Source: Jiangella mangrovi (GTDB lineage Bacteria > Actinomycetota > Actinomycetes > Jiangellales > Jiangellaceae). Taken from it: 64,000 bases of DNA. Position 1 is the first letter of the stretch. Each line of letters starts with the position of its first letter. Under the pieces are notes generated by a model, which saw only the letters and a list, made by a program, of their open reading frames with translations, did not search any database and was not told where the DNA came from. This document shows positions 35,306 through 47,698 of the stretch, in pieces. The DNA lies in the NCBI RefSeq assembly GCF_014204975.1, contig NZ_JACHMM010000001.1, positions 248,001-312,000 on the forward strand. The letters run 5' to 3'. The position numbers and the translations under genes were made by a program.

Positions 35306-36543
35306 GCGACGACGGGGTCAGCGGCGGCCCCGCACGCAGCAGCCTCGCCGACCTCGACGCGTTCTGGCAGCGCACCACCATCGGCTGGCACACCGTCTAC
35401 CTGGGCCTGCTGGGCCTGCTCGCGCTGATCATCGGCAGCTCCGGCGACCTGTCGAGTCGCGACCGGTTCACCGGGCTGCTGACGGTGGGCGTGCTGGTGG
35501 TCGTCTACCTGCTGATCGGGCGGCGGCTGGTGGGCACCGAGGAGCGCGGCTGGCAGGCGGTGGTGCAGCTGCTGGTCAGCTGGGCCGGGCTGTACCTGCT
35601 GATCGGCATGGGCATCTACGACGCCTACTTCCTGCTGTTCGGGCTGATCCCGCACATCTGGGTGTTCCTGTCGACCCGCTGGGCCGTCGTCGCCACGTTC
35701 GTGCTGCTCACCGGGCTCGCGCTCATCGAGGTCGGCCACGACGGCTGGAACACCGAGAAGATCCGCGACGTCGCGCCGCAGGCGGGCCTGCAGATCGGGC
35801 TGTCGCTGCTGATGGGGCTCTTCATCACCAGTGTGTTCATCCAGGCCGAGAAGCGGGCCGCGCTCATCGACGAGCTCGAGCGCGCCCGCACCGAGCTCGC
35901 CCAGACCGAGCACTCGCGCGGCGTCCTGGCCGAGCGGGAGCGGCTCTCGCACGAGATCCACGACACCCTGGCCCAGGGGTTCACCAGCATCCTCACGCTG
36001 GCGCAGGCCATCGAGGTGGCGCTGGACCGCAACCCCGGCGCCGTCCGAGACCGGCTGGCGCTGCTGGAGCAGACGGCGCGCGACAACCTCGCCGAGGCGC
36101 GGGCGCTGGTCAGCTCGCTGGCCCCGGTGGGCCTGCAGGACGCGACGCTGCCCGAGGCGATCGAGCGCATCGCCGCCCGGTTCGCCGACGAGACGGGGCT
36201 CGACGTCGCCGTGCAGGTCGACGGCACGGCGCCGGTCCTGCCCGCGAACGTCGAGGTGGTGCTGCTGCGGACGGCGCAGGAGGCGCTGACGAACGTGCGC
36301 AAGCACGCCGGAGCCCGCCGGGTCACCGTCGCGCTGCGGTTCCGGCCGGGCCCCGCTGGCGCCGCCACGGTCGCCGTCGTCGACGACGGGCAGGGCTTCG
36401 AACCGGACGCCACCACCCGCGACCGGTACGGGCTGCGCGGCATGCGGGCGCGGGTCGAGCAGGTGGGCGGGCTGCTCGAGATCCAGAGCACTCCCGGCGC
36501 GGGGACGACGGTGCGCGCGACGGTCGCCGTCCCGCGCGGGTAG
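35281..36543 (+). CDS. NarL-type sensor histidine kinase
   Basis: About 420 residues: five or so membrane helices (about 36-185), a short coiled linker, HisKA_3 with the phosphorylated His227 (LSHEIHDTLAQGF), and a HATPase with EALTNVRKHAGA, DDGQGF and GLRGMRARV. The start is uncertain. GTG 35281 is the last usual start codon before the helices but has no SD. A CTG at 35302 would give a 4-bp CTGA overlap with the permease stop, matching the style of the operon. It should phosphorylate the next gene's product. Confidence 0.85.
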   Translation: MAATGRRLSDDGVSGGPARSSLADLDAFWQRTTIGWHTVYLGLLGLLALIIGSSGDLSSRDRFTGLLTVGVLVVVYLLIGRRLVGTEERGWQAVVQLLVSWAGLYLLIGMGIYDAYFLLFGLIPHIWVFLSTRWAVVATFVLLTGLALIEVGHDGWNTEKIRDVAPQAGLQIGLSLLMGLFITSVFIQAEKRAALIDELERARTELAQTEHSRGVLAERERLSHEIHDTLAQGFTSILTLAQAIEVALDRNPGAVRDRLALLEQTARDNLAEARALVSSLAPVGLQDATLPEAIERIAARFADETGLDVAVQVDGTAPVLPANVEVVLLRTAQEALTNVRKHAGARRVTVALRFRPGPAGAATVAVVDDGQGFEPDATTRDRYGLRGMRARVEQVGGLLEIQSTPGAGTTVRATVAVPRG

Positions 36544-36554
36544 CGTGGGCGGCC

Positions 36555-37205
36555 GTGACGACGTTGCGGCTGCTGCTGGTCGACGACCACCCGGTCGTGC
36601 GGACGGGGCTGGCCGGCATGCTCGGCGCCGAGGACGACCTCGAGGTGGTGGGCGAGGCCGGCGACGGCGAGGAGGCGCTGGTCATGGCCCGCCAGCTGCG
36701 CCCCGACGTCGTCCTCATGGACCTGCGGATGCCCCGGCTCGACGGCGCCGAGGCGACGGCGCGCATCCTCGCCGAGCTGCCCGGCATCAAGGTCCTGGTG
36801 CTGACGACCTACGACACCGACTCCGACATCGTCCGCGCGGTCGAGGCCGGCGCCACCGGCTACCTGCTCAAGGACACCCCGCGGCTCGAGCTGGCCGCGG
36901 CCGTCCGGGCGGCGCACCGCGGCGAGACGATCCTCGCGCCGCCGGTGGCCGCCCGGCTGGTGAACCGCCTGCGCGCGCCGTCGGTGCCGCCGCTCACCCC
37001 GCGCGAGCGCGAGGTGCTGGCCGCGGTCGCCACCGGGCTGTCCAACGCCGAGGTCGGCCGGTCGCTGCACATCGGCGAGGCGACGGTGAAGACGCACCTG
37101 CTGCGCGTGTTCGCCAAACTCGGTGTCGACGACCGGACGGCGGCCGTAACGACGGCGTACGCGCTGGGCATCCTCGCTCCGCCCGGACAGGCACCGGCCC
37201 CTTGA
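36555..37205 (+). CDS. NarL/LuxR family response regulator
   Basis: 216 residues. Receiver domain with DD (10-11), phospho-acceptor Asp56 (VVLMDLRMP) and Lys in LLKDTP; C-terminal LuxR helix-turn-helix (LTPREREVLAAVATGLSNAEV). GTG start 11 bp after the kinase stop. The partner kinase is directly upstream; regulation of the adjacent exporter is the simplest inference. Confidence 0.92.
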   Translation: MTTLRLLLVDDHPVVRTGLAGMLGAEDDLEVVGEAGDGEEALVMARQLRPDVVLMDLRMPRLDGAEATARILAELPGIKVLVLTTYDTDSDIVRAVEAGATGYLLKDTPRLELAAAVRAAHRGETILAPPVAARLVNRLRAPSVPPLTPREREVLAAVATGLSNAEVGRSLHIGEATVKTHLLRVFAKLGVDDRTAAVTTAYALGILAPPGQAPAP

Positions 37206-37240
37206 CCGGTCCCACGACACCGTCCGGCCATACTGTGGGC

Positions 37241-38392
37241 ATGTCTCCAACCCGGACGCGGGTGTCCCGGCTGGCGCTGCGGCCCACCATCGGCATCGAC
37301 ATCGGCGGCACCAAGGTGGCGGCCGGCGTGGTCGACCCCGAGGGCACCATCATCGACCGCACCCGCCGCGAGACGCCCAGCAAGAACAAGAGCGCTCGTG
37401 TGGTCGAGGACACCATCGCCGACATCGTGGCCGAGCTGGGCGCCCGTCACCACATCCTCGCCGTCGGCATCGGCGCCGCCGGCTTCGTCGACGGCACCCA
37501 GTCCTCCGTGCTGTTCGCCCCGCACCTGGCCTGGCGCAACGAGCCGCTGCGCGACGCCGTCCAGCGGCGCATCGGGCTGCCCGTCGTCGTCGACAACGAC
37601 GCCAACGCCGCCCTCTGGGCCGAGTGCCGCTTCGGCGCCGCCCAGGGCGAGTCGCACGTGGTGTGCGTCAACCTCGGCACCGGCATCGGCGGCGGCGTCG
37701 TGCTCGACGGCGTCCTGCACCGTGGCCGGTTCGGCGTCGCCGGCGAGTTCGGGCACATGGTCGTCGTGCCGGGCGGGCATCGGTGCGAGTGCGGCAACCG
37801 CGGCTGCTGGGAGCAGTACGCCAGCGGCAACGTGCTGGTCCGCGAAGCCCGCGAGCTGGTCGCCAACGGCTCCCCCGTCGCCTACCGCATCGCCGAGACC
37901 TGCGAGGGCGACCCGTCGCGCATCACCGGGCCCATGGTCAGCGCGCTGGCCGCGCAGGGCGACCCGGCCGCGCTCGAGCTGCTCGAGGACATCGGCCACT
38001 GGCTGGGCGTCGGCCTGGCCAACCTGGCGGCCGCATTCGACCCCGGCCTGTTCGTCATCGGCGGCGGGGTGTCCGACGTCGGCGACCTGCTGCTCGACCC
38101 GGCCCGCACGACGTTCCGGCGCACGCTGACGGGGCGCGGCTTCCGGCCCGAGGCGCAGGTGGTGCGCGCGGCGCTGGGCAACGACGCCGGCCTCATCGGC
38201 GCCGCCGACCTGGCCCGGCGCGGCAGCTCACGCCGTCGCGACCGCGCCAAGCTGGTGACGACGCGGCTGCTGCTCCCCCGGCGTCGCGACGTGACCGGCA
38301 ACGGCACGCCGATCCAGCGCCGGGCCCGCCGCGCCGCGGGCACGGGCACCGTCATCGACCCGCTCGCCTCGCGGCGGCGTCAGTACGAGTGA
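37241..38392 (+). CDS. ROK family glucokinase-like protein
   Basis: 383 residues. ATP-binding GIDIGGTKVAAG (18-29), the sugar-binding DNDANAALWAE, and the ROK zinc motif HRCECGNRGCWEQ. No helix-turn-helix, so it is a kinase rather than a NagC-type repressor. The C terminus carries a 60-residue basic extension (RRGSSRRRDR onward) beyond usual ROK length. Glucose is the usual substrate of actinobacterial ROK kinases. ATG 37241 follows a TACTGT box closely; no SD is seen. Confidence 0.88.
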   Translation: MSPTRTRVSRLALRPTIGIDIGGTKVAAGVVDPEGTIIDRTRRETPSKNKSARVVEDTIADIVAELGARHHILAVGIGAAGFVDGTQSSVLFAPHLAWRNEPLRDAVQRRIGLPVVVDNDANAALWAECRFGAAQGESHVVCVNLGTGIGGGVVLDGVLHRGRFGVAGEFGHMVVVPGGHRCECGNRGCWEQYASGNVLVREARELVANGSPVAYRIAETCEGDPSRITGPMVSALAAQGDPAALELLEDIGHWLGVGLANLAAAFDPGLFVIGGGVSDVGDLLLDPARTTFRRTLTGRGFRPEAQVVRAALGNDAGLIGAADLARRGSSRRRDRAKLVTTRLLLPRRRDVTGNGTPIQRRARRAAGTGTVIDPLASRRRQYE

Positions 38393-38405
38393 TCAGTACG
38401 AGTAG
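38380..38405. repeat. 13-bp tandem duplication across two abutting stop codons
   Basis: TCAGTACGAGTGA (38380-38392) is followed directly by TCAGTACGAGTAG (38393-38405), 11 of 13 identical. The first copy ends with the ROK stop codon and the second begins with the reverse-strand stop of the dehydrogenase gene, so the convergent genes have no gap. Confidence 0.85.
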
Positions 38406-39241
38406 AACCCGCGGCCGGTCTTGCGGCCGTGCTCGCCGGCGTCGACCATGCGCCGCATGAGCTCGGGCGGGAAGAACTTGGGGTCGGCGGTCTCGTCCCA
38501 GATGTTCGACGTGGCGTGGTGCAGCACGTCGACACCGGTGAGGTCCGTGGTGGCCAGCGGGCCCATGGCGTGGCCGAAGCCCAGCTTGCAGGCGAGGTCG
38601 ATGTCCTCGGCCGACGCCACACCGGACTCGTAGAGCTTGACCGCCTCGACGACCAGCGCGGTGATGAGGCGGGTGGTGACGAACCCGGCGACGTCGCGGT
38701 TGACGACGATGCAGGTCTTGCCGGCGGACTCGGCGAACGCGCGGGCCGCGGCCAGCGTGGCGTCGGACGTGCGCAGGCCGCGGACCAGCTCGCACAGCGC
38801 CATGAGCGGCACCGGGGAGAAGAAGTGCGTGCCGACCACGGACTCGGGCCGCTGGGTGGCCGACGCGATGGTGGTGATCGGGATGGCGCTGGTGTTGGTG
38901 GCCAGGACGGCGTCGTCGCGGCACACGCGGTCGAGCGCGGCGAAGAGCTCCTTCTTCACCTCGACGCTCTCGAACACGGCCTCGACGACGATGTCGGCGG
39001 AGGCGACGGCGTCGAGGTCGGTCGTCGTGGTGATGCGCGCCAGCGCGGCGTCGCGGCCGGCCTCGTCGAGCCGGCCCTTCTCGACGAACTTGGCGGTGCT
39101 GGCCTCGATGGCCCTGCGGCCGCGGGCGACGGCGTCGTCGTCGAGGTCGCGCAGGACGACGTCCCACCCGGCCACGGCCGCCACCTGGGCGATGCCCGAT
39201 CCCATGAGGCCGGCCCCGACGACCGCCACGCTGCCTGCCAT
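38393..39241 (-). CDS. 3-hydroxyacyl-CoA (3-hydroxybutyryl-CoA) dehydrogenase
   Basis: 282 residues. N-terminal NAD domain with GAGLMGSGIAQ and, after it, ATNTSAIPIT and the catalytic His of VVGTHFFSPVP; C-terminal dimerisation domain ending in TGRGFYSY. Single-function enzyme of the HbdH/PaaH/FadB2 type, oxidising 3-hydroxyacyl-CoA in fatty acid or butyrate-type metabolism. ATG 39241 is preceded by GGAAGG at 8 nt. A GTG 6 nt earlier would overlap the PAP2 stop but has poor SD spacing. Last gene of the murA-PAP2 unit. Confidence 0.92.
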   Translation of the reverse strand: MAGSVAVVGAGLMGSGIAQVAAVAGWDVVLRDLDDDAVARGRRAIEASTAKFVEKGRLDEAGRDAALARITTTTDLDAVASADIVVEAVFESVEVKKELFAALDRVCRDDAVLATNTSAIPITTIASATQRPESVVGTHFFSPVPLMALCELVRGLRTSDATLAAARAFAESAGKTCIVVNRDVAGFVTTRLITALVVEAVKLYESGVASAEDIDLACKLGFGHAMGPLATTDLTGVDVLHHATSNIWDETADPKFFPPELMRRMVDAGEHGRKTGRGFYSY

Positions 39242-39243
39242 GC

Positions 39244-40293
39244 TCACTGCCTTCCCGCTCGTTCGTTCTGTTCCGGTTCCCGGACGGCGTCGGGCTCGGT
39301 GCGCAGCGCCGGCTCGACGGGCGCCGGGGTGCCGGCCGACAGCGGGACGGGCAGCTGCCGCCGTCGCTCCCGCCACAGCTCGTACTGCCGCGCCGCCACC
39401 ATGATCACCGCGACGTACAGCCAACCCATGAGGACGTCGATGACGTAGTGCTCGCCGCCGTAGACCAGCGTGAACGCCATGGACAGCGGGAACAGCGCGA
39501 TGGGCACCTTGAGCCACCAGTGCTTCGCGAGCGGCCACAGCGTGACCGCCACCAGCATGGCGAACCCGGCGTGCAGCGACGGCAGCGCCGCGACCTCGTT
39601 GGCGCCGCCCTGGGCGTCGGACAGCCAGGCGTGCGCGCTGCGCAGCCCCAGCTCGTTCCAGCCGCGGCCGACCAGCCGGTAGACGGGGTCGTCGATGTCG
39701 CCGGTGCGGGCCGACGCGAACCACGGCGGCGCGGCCGGCAGCAGCACGTACGTCAGCAGCCCGGCATAGGTGAGCAGCAGCACGCGGCGGATGTAGCCGA
39801 CCCAGAGCGGGCGCGACCACATGTAGAAGGCGGCGGCCAGCACCCAGGGCACGACGAAGTGGCTGAAGTAGATGATCGCGGCGCCGACGTCCCACCAGCG
39901 CACCGACGACTCGAACAGGTGCTCCTGCAGCCAGACCGTGGGGACGGTCCCGCCGAACAGCCAGCGCTCGGCGTCGGCCAGCTCGCCCACCCGCAGCGGC
40001 ATGCCCAGGGTGTCGGCGATGCCGCGGGTGTGGTCGTAGATGATGAGCGCGGCCAGCAGCGGCAGCCAGTCGAGGAACGTGCGCACGTGCTCGCGCCATG
40101 GCCGGCCGATCTTGGCCGCGATCATGCCGGCGATGATCCAGCCGGTCTGGCCGACGCGGTCCATGGGGATGCCCTCGACGCCGCTGTAGACGATCAGCAC
40201 GACGACGTACACCGTCAGGGCGGCGCGGCCCGGCGTCACCCACCCCCGCAACCGCTCCCCCCGGCTCGGAGCCTCCTCCGAGACCTCAGTCAT
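39244..40293 (-). CDS. PAP2-superfamily membrane phosphatase
   Basis: 349 residues with about eight membrane helices and the PAP2 motifs PSLHAG and [12 protein letters not shown], the arrangement seen in AUR1-like inositol-phosphoceramide-synthase and inositol-lipid enzymes. The N-terminal KxxxRP motif is weak (KIGRPWREH). The start overlaps the murA stop by 8 bp, implying translational coupling. It may hydrolyse or transfer lipid head groups at the membrane. The C-terminal 50 residues are Pro/Glu/Arg-rich and probably unstructured. Confidence 0.85.
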   Translation of the reverse strand: MTEVSEEAPSRGERLRGWVTPGRAALTVYVVVLIVYSGVEGIPMDRVGQTGWIIAGMIAAKIGRPWREHVRTFLDWLPLLAALIIYDHTRGIADTLGMPLRVGELADAERWLFGGTVPTVWLQEHLFESSVRWWDVGAAIIYFSHFVVPWVLAAAFYMWSRPLWVGYIRRVLLLTYAGLLTYVLLPAAPPWFASARTGDIDDPVYRLVGRGWNELGLRSAHAWLSDAQGGANEVAALPSLHAGFAMLVAVTLWPLAKHWWLKVPIALFPLSMAFTLVYGGEHYVIDVLMGWLYVAVIMVAARQYELWRERRRQLPVPLSAGTPAPVEPALRTEPDAVREPEQNERAGRQ

Positions 40294-41560
40294 CGAAGTG
40301 GTCCGGATCGGGCTCGCGGACCACGTCGGCGCCCAGGCCCTGCAGCTGCCCGAGGAAGTCGGGGTAGCCGCGGTCGATGTGGTGGACGGCGGACACCAGC
40401 GTCTCGCCCTCGGCGAGCAGCCCGGCCAGCACCAGACCGGCGCCGGCGCGGATGTCGGTGGCGACCACCGGCGCGCCGGACAGGCCGGGCCGGCCCCGGA
40501 CGATGGCGTGGTGGCCGTCGATGCGGACCTCGGCGCCGAGGCGGACCAGCTCGTTGACGAACATGAACCGGGCCTCGTACACGTTCTCGGTGATCATCGC
40601 CGTGCCCTCGGCGACGGCGTCGAGCGCGACGATCATCGGCTGCAGGTCGGTCGGGAAGCCCGGGTAGGGCAGCGTGACGACGTCGATGGCGCGCGGCCGG
40701 CCGGACATCGCCACCCGCAGCCCGGCCGGGCCGGACTCGACGGTGGCACCCGCGGCGGCCAGCTTGTCGAGCACGATCTCGAGGTGCTCGCCGCGGCCGT
40801 TGGGGATGGTGATGTCGCCGCGGGTCATGACCGCCGCGACCCCCCAGGTGCCGGTGACGATGCGGTCGGGGATGGTGGTGTGCTCGGTCGGGTTCATGGT
40901 GTCGACGCCCTCGACCCGCAGCGTCGACGTGCCGGCGCCGTCGATCTTGGCGCCCATGTCGCCGAGCATGCGACAGATGTCGACGATCTCGGGCTCGCGG
41001 GCGACGTTGTCGATGACGGTGGTGCCCTTGGCCAGCACGGCCGCCATGAGGATGTTCTCGGTGGCGCCGACGCTGGGGAAGTCGAGCCAGATGTTCGTGC
41101 CGCGCAGCCCCTGGGGCGCCCGGGCGACCACGAAGCCGTGCTCGATCTCGACCTGTGCGCCCAGTTTCTCGAGCCCGGACATGTGCATGTCGAGCCCGCG
41201 CGAGCCGATGGCGTCGCCGCCGGGGAGCGCCACGTTGGCCGCGCCGCAGCGGGCCACCAGCGGCCCGAGCACGCAGATGGACGCCCGCAGCCGGCGCACC
41301 AGGTGGTAGGGCGCCTCGTGGTCGATCTTCGCGGGGATGTCGATGGCGACGGTACCGCCGTCGCGGTGGACGTCGGCGCCGAGCTGGCGCAGCAGCTCGC
41401 CCATGTAGTCGACGTCGGTGATGGCGGGGACGTCGCGCAGCACGGTGCGGCCCTCGGCCAGCAGTGCCGCCGCCATCAGCTTCAGGGCGCTGTTCTTGGC
41501 GCCGCTGACCCGGACCTCGCCCCGCAGGGAGCTGCCACCGGTGACCCGAAATCTCTCCAC
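40286..41560 (-). CDS. murA: UDP-N-acetylglucosamine 1-carboxyvinyltransferase
   Basis: 424 residues. Transfers enolpyruvate from PEP to UDP-GlcNAc, the first committed step of peptidoglycan synthesis. Actinobacterial start [10 protein letters not shown], the KNS motif (AKNSALK, 21-27) and [12 protein letters not shown]. The active-site loop reads [11 protein letters not shown] with Asp116 where most bacteria have Cys, the change known from Mycobacterium that gives intrinsic fosfomycin resistance. GTG start at 41560. Position after atpC-DUF2550 is conserved in actinobacteria. Confidence 0.96.
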   Translation of the reverse strand: MERFRVTGGSSLRGEVRVSGAKNSALKLMAAALLAEGRTVLRDVPAITDVDYMGELLRQLGADVHRDGGTVAIDIPAKIDHEAPYHLVRRLRASICVLGPLVARCGAANVALPGGDAIGSRGLDMHMSGLEKLGAQVEIEHGFVVARAPQGLRGTNIWLDFPSVGATENILMAAVLAKGTTVIDNVAREPEIVDICRMLGDMGAKIDGAGTSTLRVEGVDTMNPTEHTTIPDRIVTGTWGVAAVMTRGDITIPNGRGEHLEIVLDKLAAAGATVESGPAGLRVAMSGRPRAIDVVTLPYPGFPTDLQPMIVALDAVAEGTAMITENVYEARFMFVNELVRLGAEVRIDGHHAIVRGRPGLSGAPVVATDIRAGAGLVLAGLLAEGETLVSAVHHIDRGYPDFLGQLQGLGADVVREPDPDHFDD

Positions 41561-41610
41561 GCGCGCTGTACCCTTTCCGCCGTTCTGTCGAACGGTACGC
41601 CCCGAGGGCC

Positions 41611-42051
41611 TCAGCCGACGAACTGGCCCCCGGGCGGCGCCGCCTCCAGCCAGGTGACGAACGCGGTGGCGGCGTCCTCGGTCATGGACACCTCGACGGA
41701 GGCGCCGGACGACGTGCAGACCAGCACGACGTGGCCCGCGGGCAGCTCGTAGCTCTCCTCGGTGTCCGGCTGCCGGCGGCGCTCGACGACCAGCTCGTGG
41801 CGGCGGAAGCTCCGCTTCGGCCACGTGGCGAAGCTGAACGTGCGGAACCACTCGAGGGTGTCCTCGCGGTAGCGCCCGATGCCGAACGCCCAGCCGCCGG
41901 ACCAGCCGTCGTGGCTGTCGCCGCGCACACACATGTCGAAGCCACCGTCACGCTGCAGGATGCCCCGGCGGACGTACAGGGCGAGGAGGACCAGCACAGC
42001 GGCGAGCGCGAGCGCACCCAGCACCAGCAGGGTCCACGACACCAGCGCCAC
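41611..42051 (-). CDS. DUF2550 membrane-anchored protein
   Basis: 146 residues: one N-terminal membrane helix (about 4-28) and a cytosolic beta-rich domain ([24 protein letters not shown]). It matches the DUF2550 family, which in mycobacteria and relatives sits between the atp operon and murA exactly as here. Function unknown; the fixed position suggests a link to the envelope. 39 bp after atpC, so likely part of the same transcript. Confidence 0.88.
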   Translation of the reverse strand: MALVSWTLLVLGALALAAVLVLLALYVRRGILQRDGGFDMCVRGDSHDGWSGGWAFGIGRYREDTLEWFRTFSFATWPKRSFRRHELVVERRRQPDTEESYELPAGHVVLVCTSSGASVEVSMTEDAATAFVTWLEAAPPGGQFVG

Positions 42052-42090
42052 CGATCACCTCCCCCGAGCGTGATACCGATGTTCTCAGAT

Positions 42091-42462
42091 CTACCGGCTG
42101 CCCGCGACGTCGAGTCGCGCCTGCGCCCACTGCCGCGCGCCGTCGCCGTCCTCGCCCAGCTCCGCGAGCTCGGCCTGAGCAGCGGCGACGTCGATTTCGT
42201 CGGCCAGTTCGGCCTGCTCGGCCAGAATCGCGATGGTGTTCTCGGACACGGACAGGAACCCGCCCGACACCGCCACCACGACGGCCTCGCCGCTCGTGGA
42301 GCGCACCGTGACCGGACCGGCCACCAGCAGCCCCAGCACCGGCTCGTGCCCGGACATGATGCCGATCTCGCCCTCGGGCGTGCGCGCGATGACGATGGAG
42401 GCCTCGCCCGACCACACCTTGCGGTCGGCGGCCACTACCTCGACGTTCAGATCTTCGGCCAC
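42091..42462 (-). CDS. atpC: ATP synthase F1 subunit epsilon
   Basis: 123 residues. N-terminal beta-sandwich (LNVEVVAADRKVWSGEA, GEIGIMSGHEPVLG) and a C-terminal helical part that looks short (AQAELAELGED). Part of the rotor stalk, with gamma. Separated from atpD by 211 bp, an unusually long gap filled by hairpins. Confidence 0.95.
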   Translation of the reverse strand: MAEDLNVEVVAADRKVWSGEASIVIARTPEGEIGIMSGHEPVLGLLVAGPVTVRSTSGEAVVVAVSGGFLSVSENTIAILAEQAELADEIDVAAAQAELAELGEDGDGARQWAQARLDVAGSR

Positions 42463-42488
42463 GTCATTCCCTTACCTTTCACAAACCC

Positions 42489-42533
42489 AGGTCGGACATC
42501 GAAGGCGGACTCGAGCGCGTGAGCATCCGACCT
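42489..42533 (-). other. stem-loop upstream of atpC
   Basis: Arms AGGTCGGA (42489-42496) and TCCGACCT (42526-42533), 8 bp, 29-nt loop, in the leader side of atpC. Perhaps a processing or stability element. Weak evidence beyond the pairing. Confidence 0.4.
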
Positions 42534-42552
42534 GAACGCAACCGGACGTACG

Positions 42553-42652
42553 GGAGGGCTGGGTGCTTGCGGCAGTCGGCGTCAAAGGAGCGAGTGTGGC
42601 ATGCTTCACCGCCACACTCGCGACAGCCGACAGAGCAACCACCCAGCCCTCC
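42553..42652. repeat. 100-bp near-complete hairpin between atpD and atpC
   Basis: Outer perfect 13-bp arms GGAGGGCTGGGTG (42553-42565) / CACCCAGCCCTCC (42640-42652), then TTGC/GCAA, GTCGGC/GCCGAC, GTC/GAC, and an inner perfect 11-bp stem GCGAGTGTGGC (42590-42600) / GCCACACTCGC (42611-42621) closing a 10-nt loop. About 37 pairs in 100 nt. ACGCAAC occurs just outside both ends, though not symmetrically placed. Looks like a miniature palindromic insertion or a structured RNA that sets the atpD:atpC ratio. Confidence 0.75.
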
Positions 42653-42673
42653 ACGCAACGCAACCAGAAGCGA

Positions 42674-45105
<2,432 letters not shown>

Positions 45106-45154
45106 TACGCGTGCGACCTCCCTTCAGGGCCTCGGTACGACATGACGGTCACGC

Positions 45155-46834
45155 TCACTCGCCCGCGTCGGGACGAGCGGCCTCCTGGATGCCCTGCGCG
45201 TCGCGCGTGCGCCGGCGCAGCACCGTCAGGTCCTCCTCGCCCTCGCCCAGAGCCGAGACGGGCTCGTCCTTGACCAGCGGCTGGCCCGAGACGGTGACGT
45301 AGGACTGCTTGAAGTCCTCGATGGCCTGCTCGAGCGTCTTGACGTCCTCGTCGGCCAGCTTGCCGCTGGACTCGATGTTCTCGAGGACGGCGGCGTGCTC
45401 GCGCGACACGGTGTCGAGGAACTCGCCCTCGAAGCGGCGGATGTCCTCGACCGGGACGTCGTCGAGCTTGCCGGTGGTGCCCGACCAGATCGAGACGACC
45501 TCGCGGCCGACCGACAACGGCGCCGACTGCGGCTGCTTGAGCAGCTCGGTGAGCCGCTCGCCGCGGTTCAGCTGCGCCTTGCTGGTGGGGTCGAGGTCGG
45601 ACGCGAACGCCGCGAACGCCTTGAGCTCGTTGTACTGCGCGAGGTCGAGGCGCAGTGTGCCGGCGACGCTCTTCATCGCCTTGATCTGCGCGTCGCCACC
45701 GACGCGGGAGACCGAGATGCCGACGTTGATGGCCGGGCGGACACCCGAGTGGAACAGGTCCGACTCGAGGAAGCACTGGCCGTCGGTGATGGAGATGACG
45801 TTGGTCGGGATGAACGCCGAGACGTCGTTGGCCTTGGTCTCGATGATCGGCAGACCCGTCATCGAGCCGCCGCCGAGGTCGTCGGAGAGCTTCGCGCAGC
45901 GCTCGAGCAGCCGCGAGTGCAGGTAGAAGACGTCGCCGGGGTACGCCTCGCGGCCCGGCGGGCGGCGCAGCAGCAGCGACACGGCGCGGTACGCCTCGGC
46001 CTGCTTCGACAGGTCGTCGAAGACGATGAGGACGTGGTAGCCCTGGTACATCCAGTGCTGGCCGATGGCCGAGCCGGTGTAGGGCGACAGGTACTTGAAG
46101 CCCGCGGCGTCGGACGCCGGCGAGGCGACGATGGTGGTGTACTCGAGCGCGCCCGCCTCTTCCAGCTGCTGCCGGATGCCGGCGATGGTCGAGCCCTTCT
46201 GACCGGTCGCGACGTAGATGCAGCGGACCTGCTTCGTCTTGTCGCCGCTCTTCCAGTTCTCGAGCTGGTTGAGGATGGTGTCGACGGCGACCGTGGTCTT
46301 GCCGGTCTGCCGGTCACCGATGATCAGCTGGCGCTGGCCACGGCCGATCGGCGTCATGGCGTCGATGGCCTTGATGCCGGTCTGCAGGGGCTCGGCGACC
46401 TTCTGCCGCTGGACGACGGTCGGGGCCTGCAGCTCGAGTGCGCGGCGGCCCTCGGCCTTGACCTCGCCGAGGCCGTCGAGCGGGGCGCCCAGGGGGTCGA
46501 CCACACGGCCGAGGAACGCGTCGCCGACGGGCACCGACAGCACCTCGCCGGTGCGGCGGACCGTCTGGCCCTCCTCGATGCCGGCGTAGTCACCGAGCAC
46601 GACGACACCGATCTCGCGCACGTCGAGGTTCAGCGCCAGGCCGAGGGTCCCGTCCTCGAACTCCAGCAGCTCGTTGGCCATGGCCGAGGGCAGGCCCTCG
46701 ACCCGGGCGATGCCGTCGCCGGCGATGACGACGTGGCCGACCTCTTCGCGGACGGCGGCCGCCGGCTGGTAGGACTCGACGAAGGCGTCGAGCGCCTCGC
46801 GAATCTCCTCGGGACGGATTGTCAGCTCCGCCAT
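45155..46834 (-). CDS. atpA: ATP synthase F1 subunit alpha
   Basis: 559 residues. Walker A GDRQTGKT (173-180), and the family motif [14 protein letters not shown]. The C terminus has a charged extension of about 40 residues (from VKDEPVSAL to the end). Mycobacterial alpha also has a C-terminal extension, reported to restrain ATP hydrolysis; a similar role here is inference. ATG 46834 has AGGAG at 6 nt; a longer frame upstream of it has no SD. Confidence 0.97.
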   Translation of the reverse strand: MAELTIRPEEIREALDAFVESYQPAAAVREEVGHVVIAGDGIARVEGLPSAMANELLEFEDGTLGLALNLDVREIGVVVLGDYAGIEEGQTVRRTGEVLSVPVGDAFLGRVVDPLGAPLDGLGEVKAEGRRALELQAPTVVQRQKVAEPLQTGIKAIDAMTPIGRGQRQLIIGDRQTGKTTVAVDTILNQLENWKSGDKTKQVRCIYVATGQKGSTIAGIRQQLEEAGALEYTTIVASPASDAAGFKYLSPYTGSAIGQHWMYQGYHVLIVFDDLSKQAEAYRAVSLLLRRPPGREAYPGDVFYLHSRLLERCAKLSDDLGGGSMTGLPIIETKANDVSAFIPTNVISITDGQCFLESDLFHSGVRPAINVGISVSRVGGDAQIKAMKSVAGTLRLDLAQYNELKAFAAFASDLDPTSKAQLNRGERLTELLKQPQSAPLSVGREVVSIWSGTTGKLDDVPVEDIRRFEGEFLDTVSREHAAVLENIESSGKLADEDVKTLEQAIEDFKQSYVTVSGQPLVKDEPVSALGEGEEDLTVLRRRTRDAQGIQEAARPDAGE

Positions 46835-46889
46835 CGTTGCTCCTGCTCTCTTGGCTCGAACGGTGGTCTCAGGTCTGGGTGTGGGCCGG

Positions 46890-47696
46890 TCAGCCGACGA
46901 GCTGGCGGCGGGCGGCGTCGAGGCGGCTGGTGACGGTGCCGTCGACGACTTCGTCACCGAGCTCGACCCGGATGCCGCCGACGACGTCCGGTTCGACGAC
47001 GACGTTCAGCAGGACCGGACCGCCGGCGCGGGCCGCCAGGGCCCGTTCCAGCCGTTCGCGGTGCTCGACGGCGAGTGGGGCGGCCACGTGGACCACGGCC
47101 ACCCGGCGCTCGCGCAGCCGGGCCGCGAAGTCGGCGATACGGGCCAGCTCCGCCTCCAGGCTACGCGCCCGGCGGTCGAGGACCGCGTGCTCGATGAGCG
47201 TGACGGTCTCGGGAGCCGCCTTGTCCTGCAGCAGCGACCGCACCAGCTGCCGCCGTGCGTCGGCGGGAGCGGCGCGGTCGATCAGGGCCGAGCGCAGGTC
47301 GCGGTTGTCGCGCACGACGAGCCCGAAGCGGAAGATCTCTTCCTCGACGGCCTCGAGGCGCCCCGCCGACCGGGCGGCGAGCAGCGCGGCCTGCAGGCCG
47401 AACTCCTCGACCGAGGTGGTGAGGTCGCCCGGGTTAGCCCACCGCTCGCGCGCGGCAGCGGCGAGGACGTCCGTCGCGGCCGGCTCGATGCGCCCGTCGG
47501 TGAGCCGGCGCACCAGCGCCTCGCGGTCGTCGGGCGTCCGGCCGGTGTCGGTGAGCGCGCGGCGCACCGACGGACGGGAGTCGAGCAGGTTCGCGAACGC
47601 GAACAGAGCGTCGCCGACCGCCGACGCGCGGTCGGCGGCCTGGTCGACGATGCTCTCGAACCGCTGCCGCAGCTCGCCGTTCACAGAATCGGCCAT
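46890..47696 (-). CDS. atpH: ATP synthase subunit delta
   Basis: 268 residues, longer than the E. coli protein (about 177): an N-terminal helical addition of about 90 residues precedes the OSCP/delta core, as in other actinobacteria. C-terminal [23 protein letters not shown] is the family signature. Links F1 to the b stalk. ATG 47696 preferred (SD AGGGGA at 9 nt); a GTG at 47702 would overlap the atpF stop. Confidence 0.94.
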   Translation of the reverse strand: MADSVNGELRQRFESIVDQAADRASAVGDALFAFANLLDSRPSVRRALTDTGRTPDDREALVRRLTDGRIEPAATDVLAAAARERWANPGDLTTSVEEFGLQAALLAARSAGRLEAVEEEIFRFGLVVRDNRDLRSALIDRAAPADARRQLVRSLLQDKAAPETVTLIEHAVLDRRARSLEAELARIADFAARLRERRVAVVHVAAPLAVEHRERLERALAARAGGPVLLNVVVEPDVVGGIRVELGDEVVDGTVTSRLDAARRQLVG

Positions 47697-47698
47697 GC

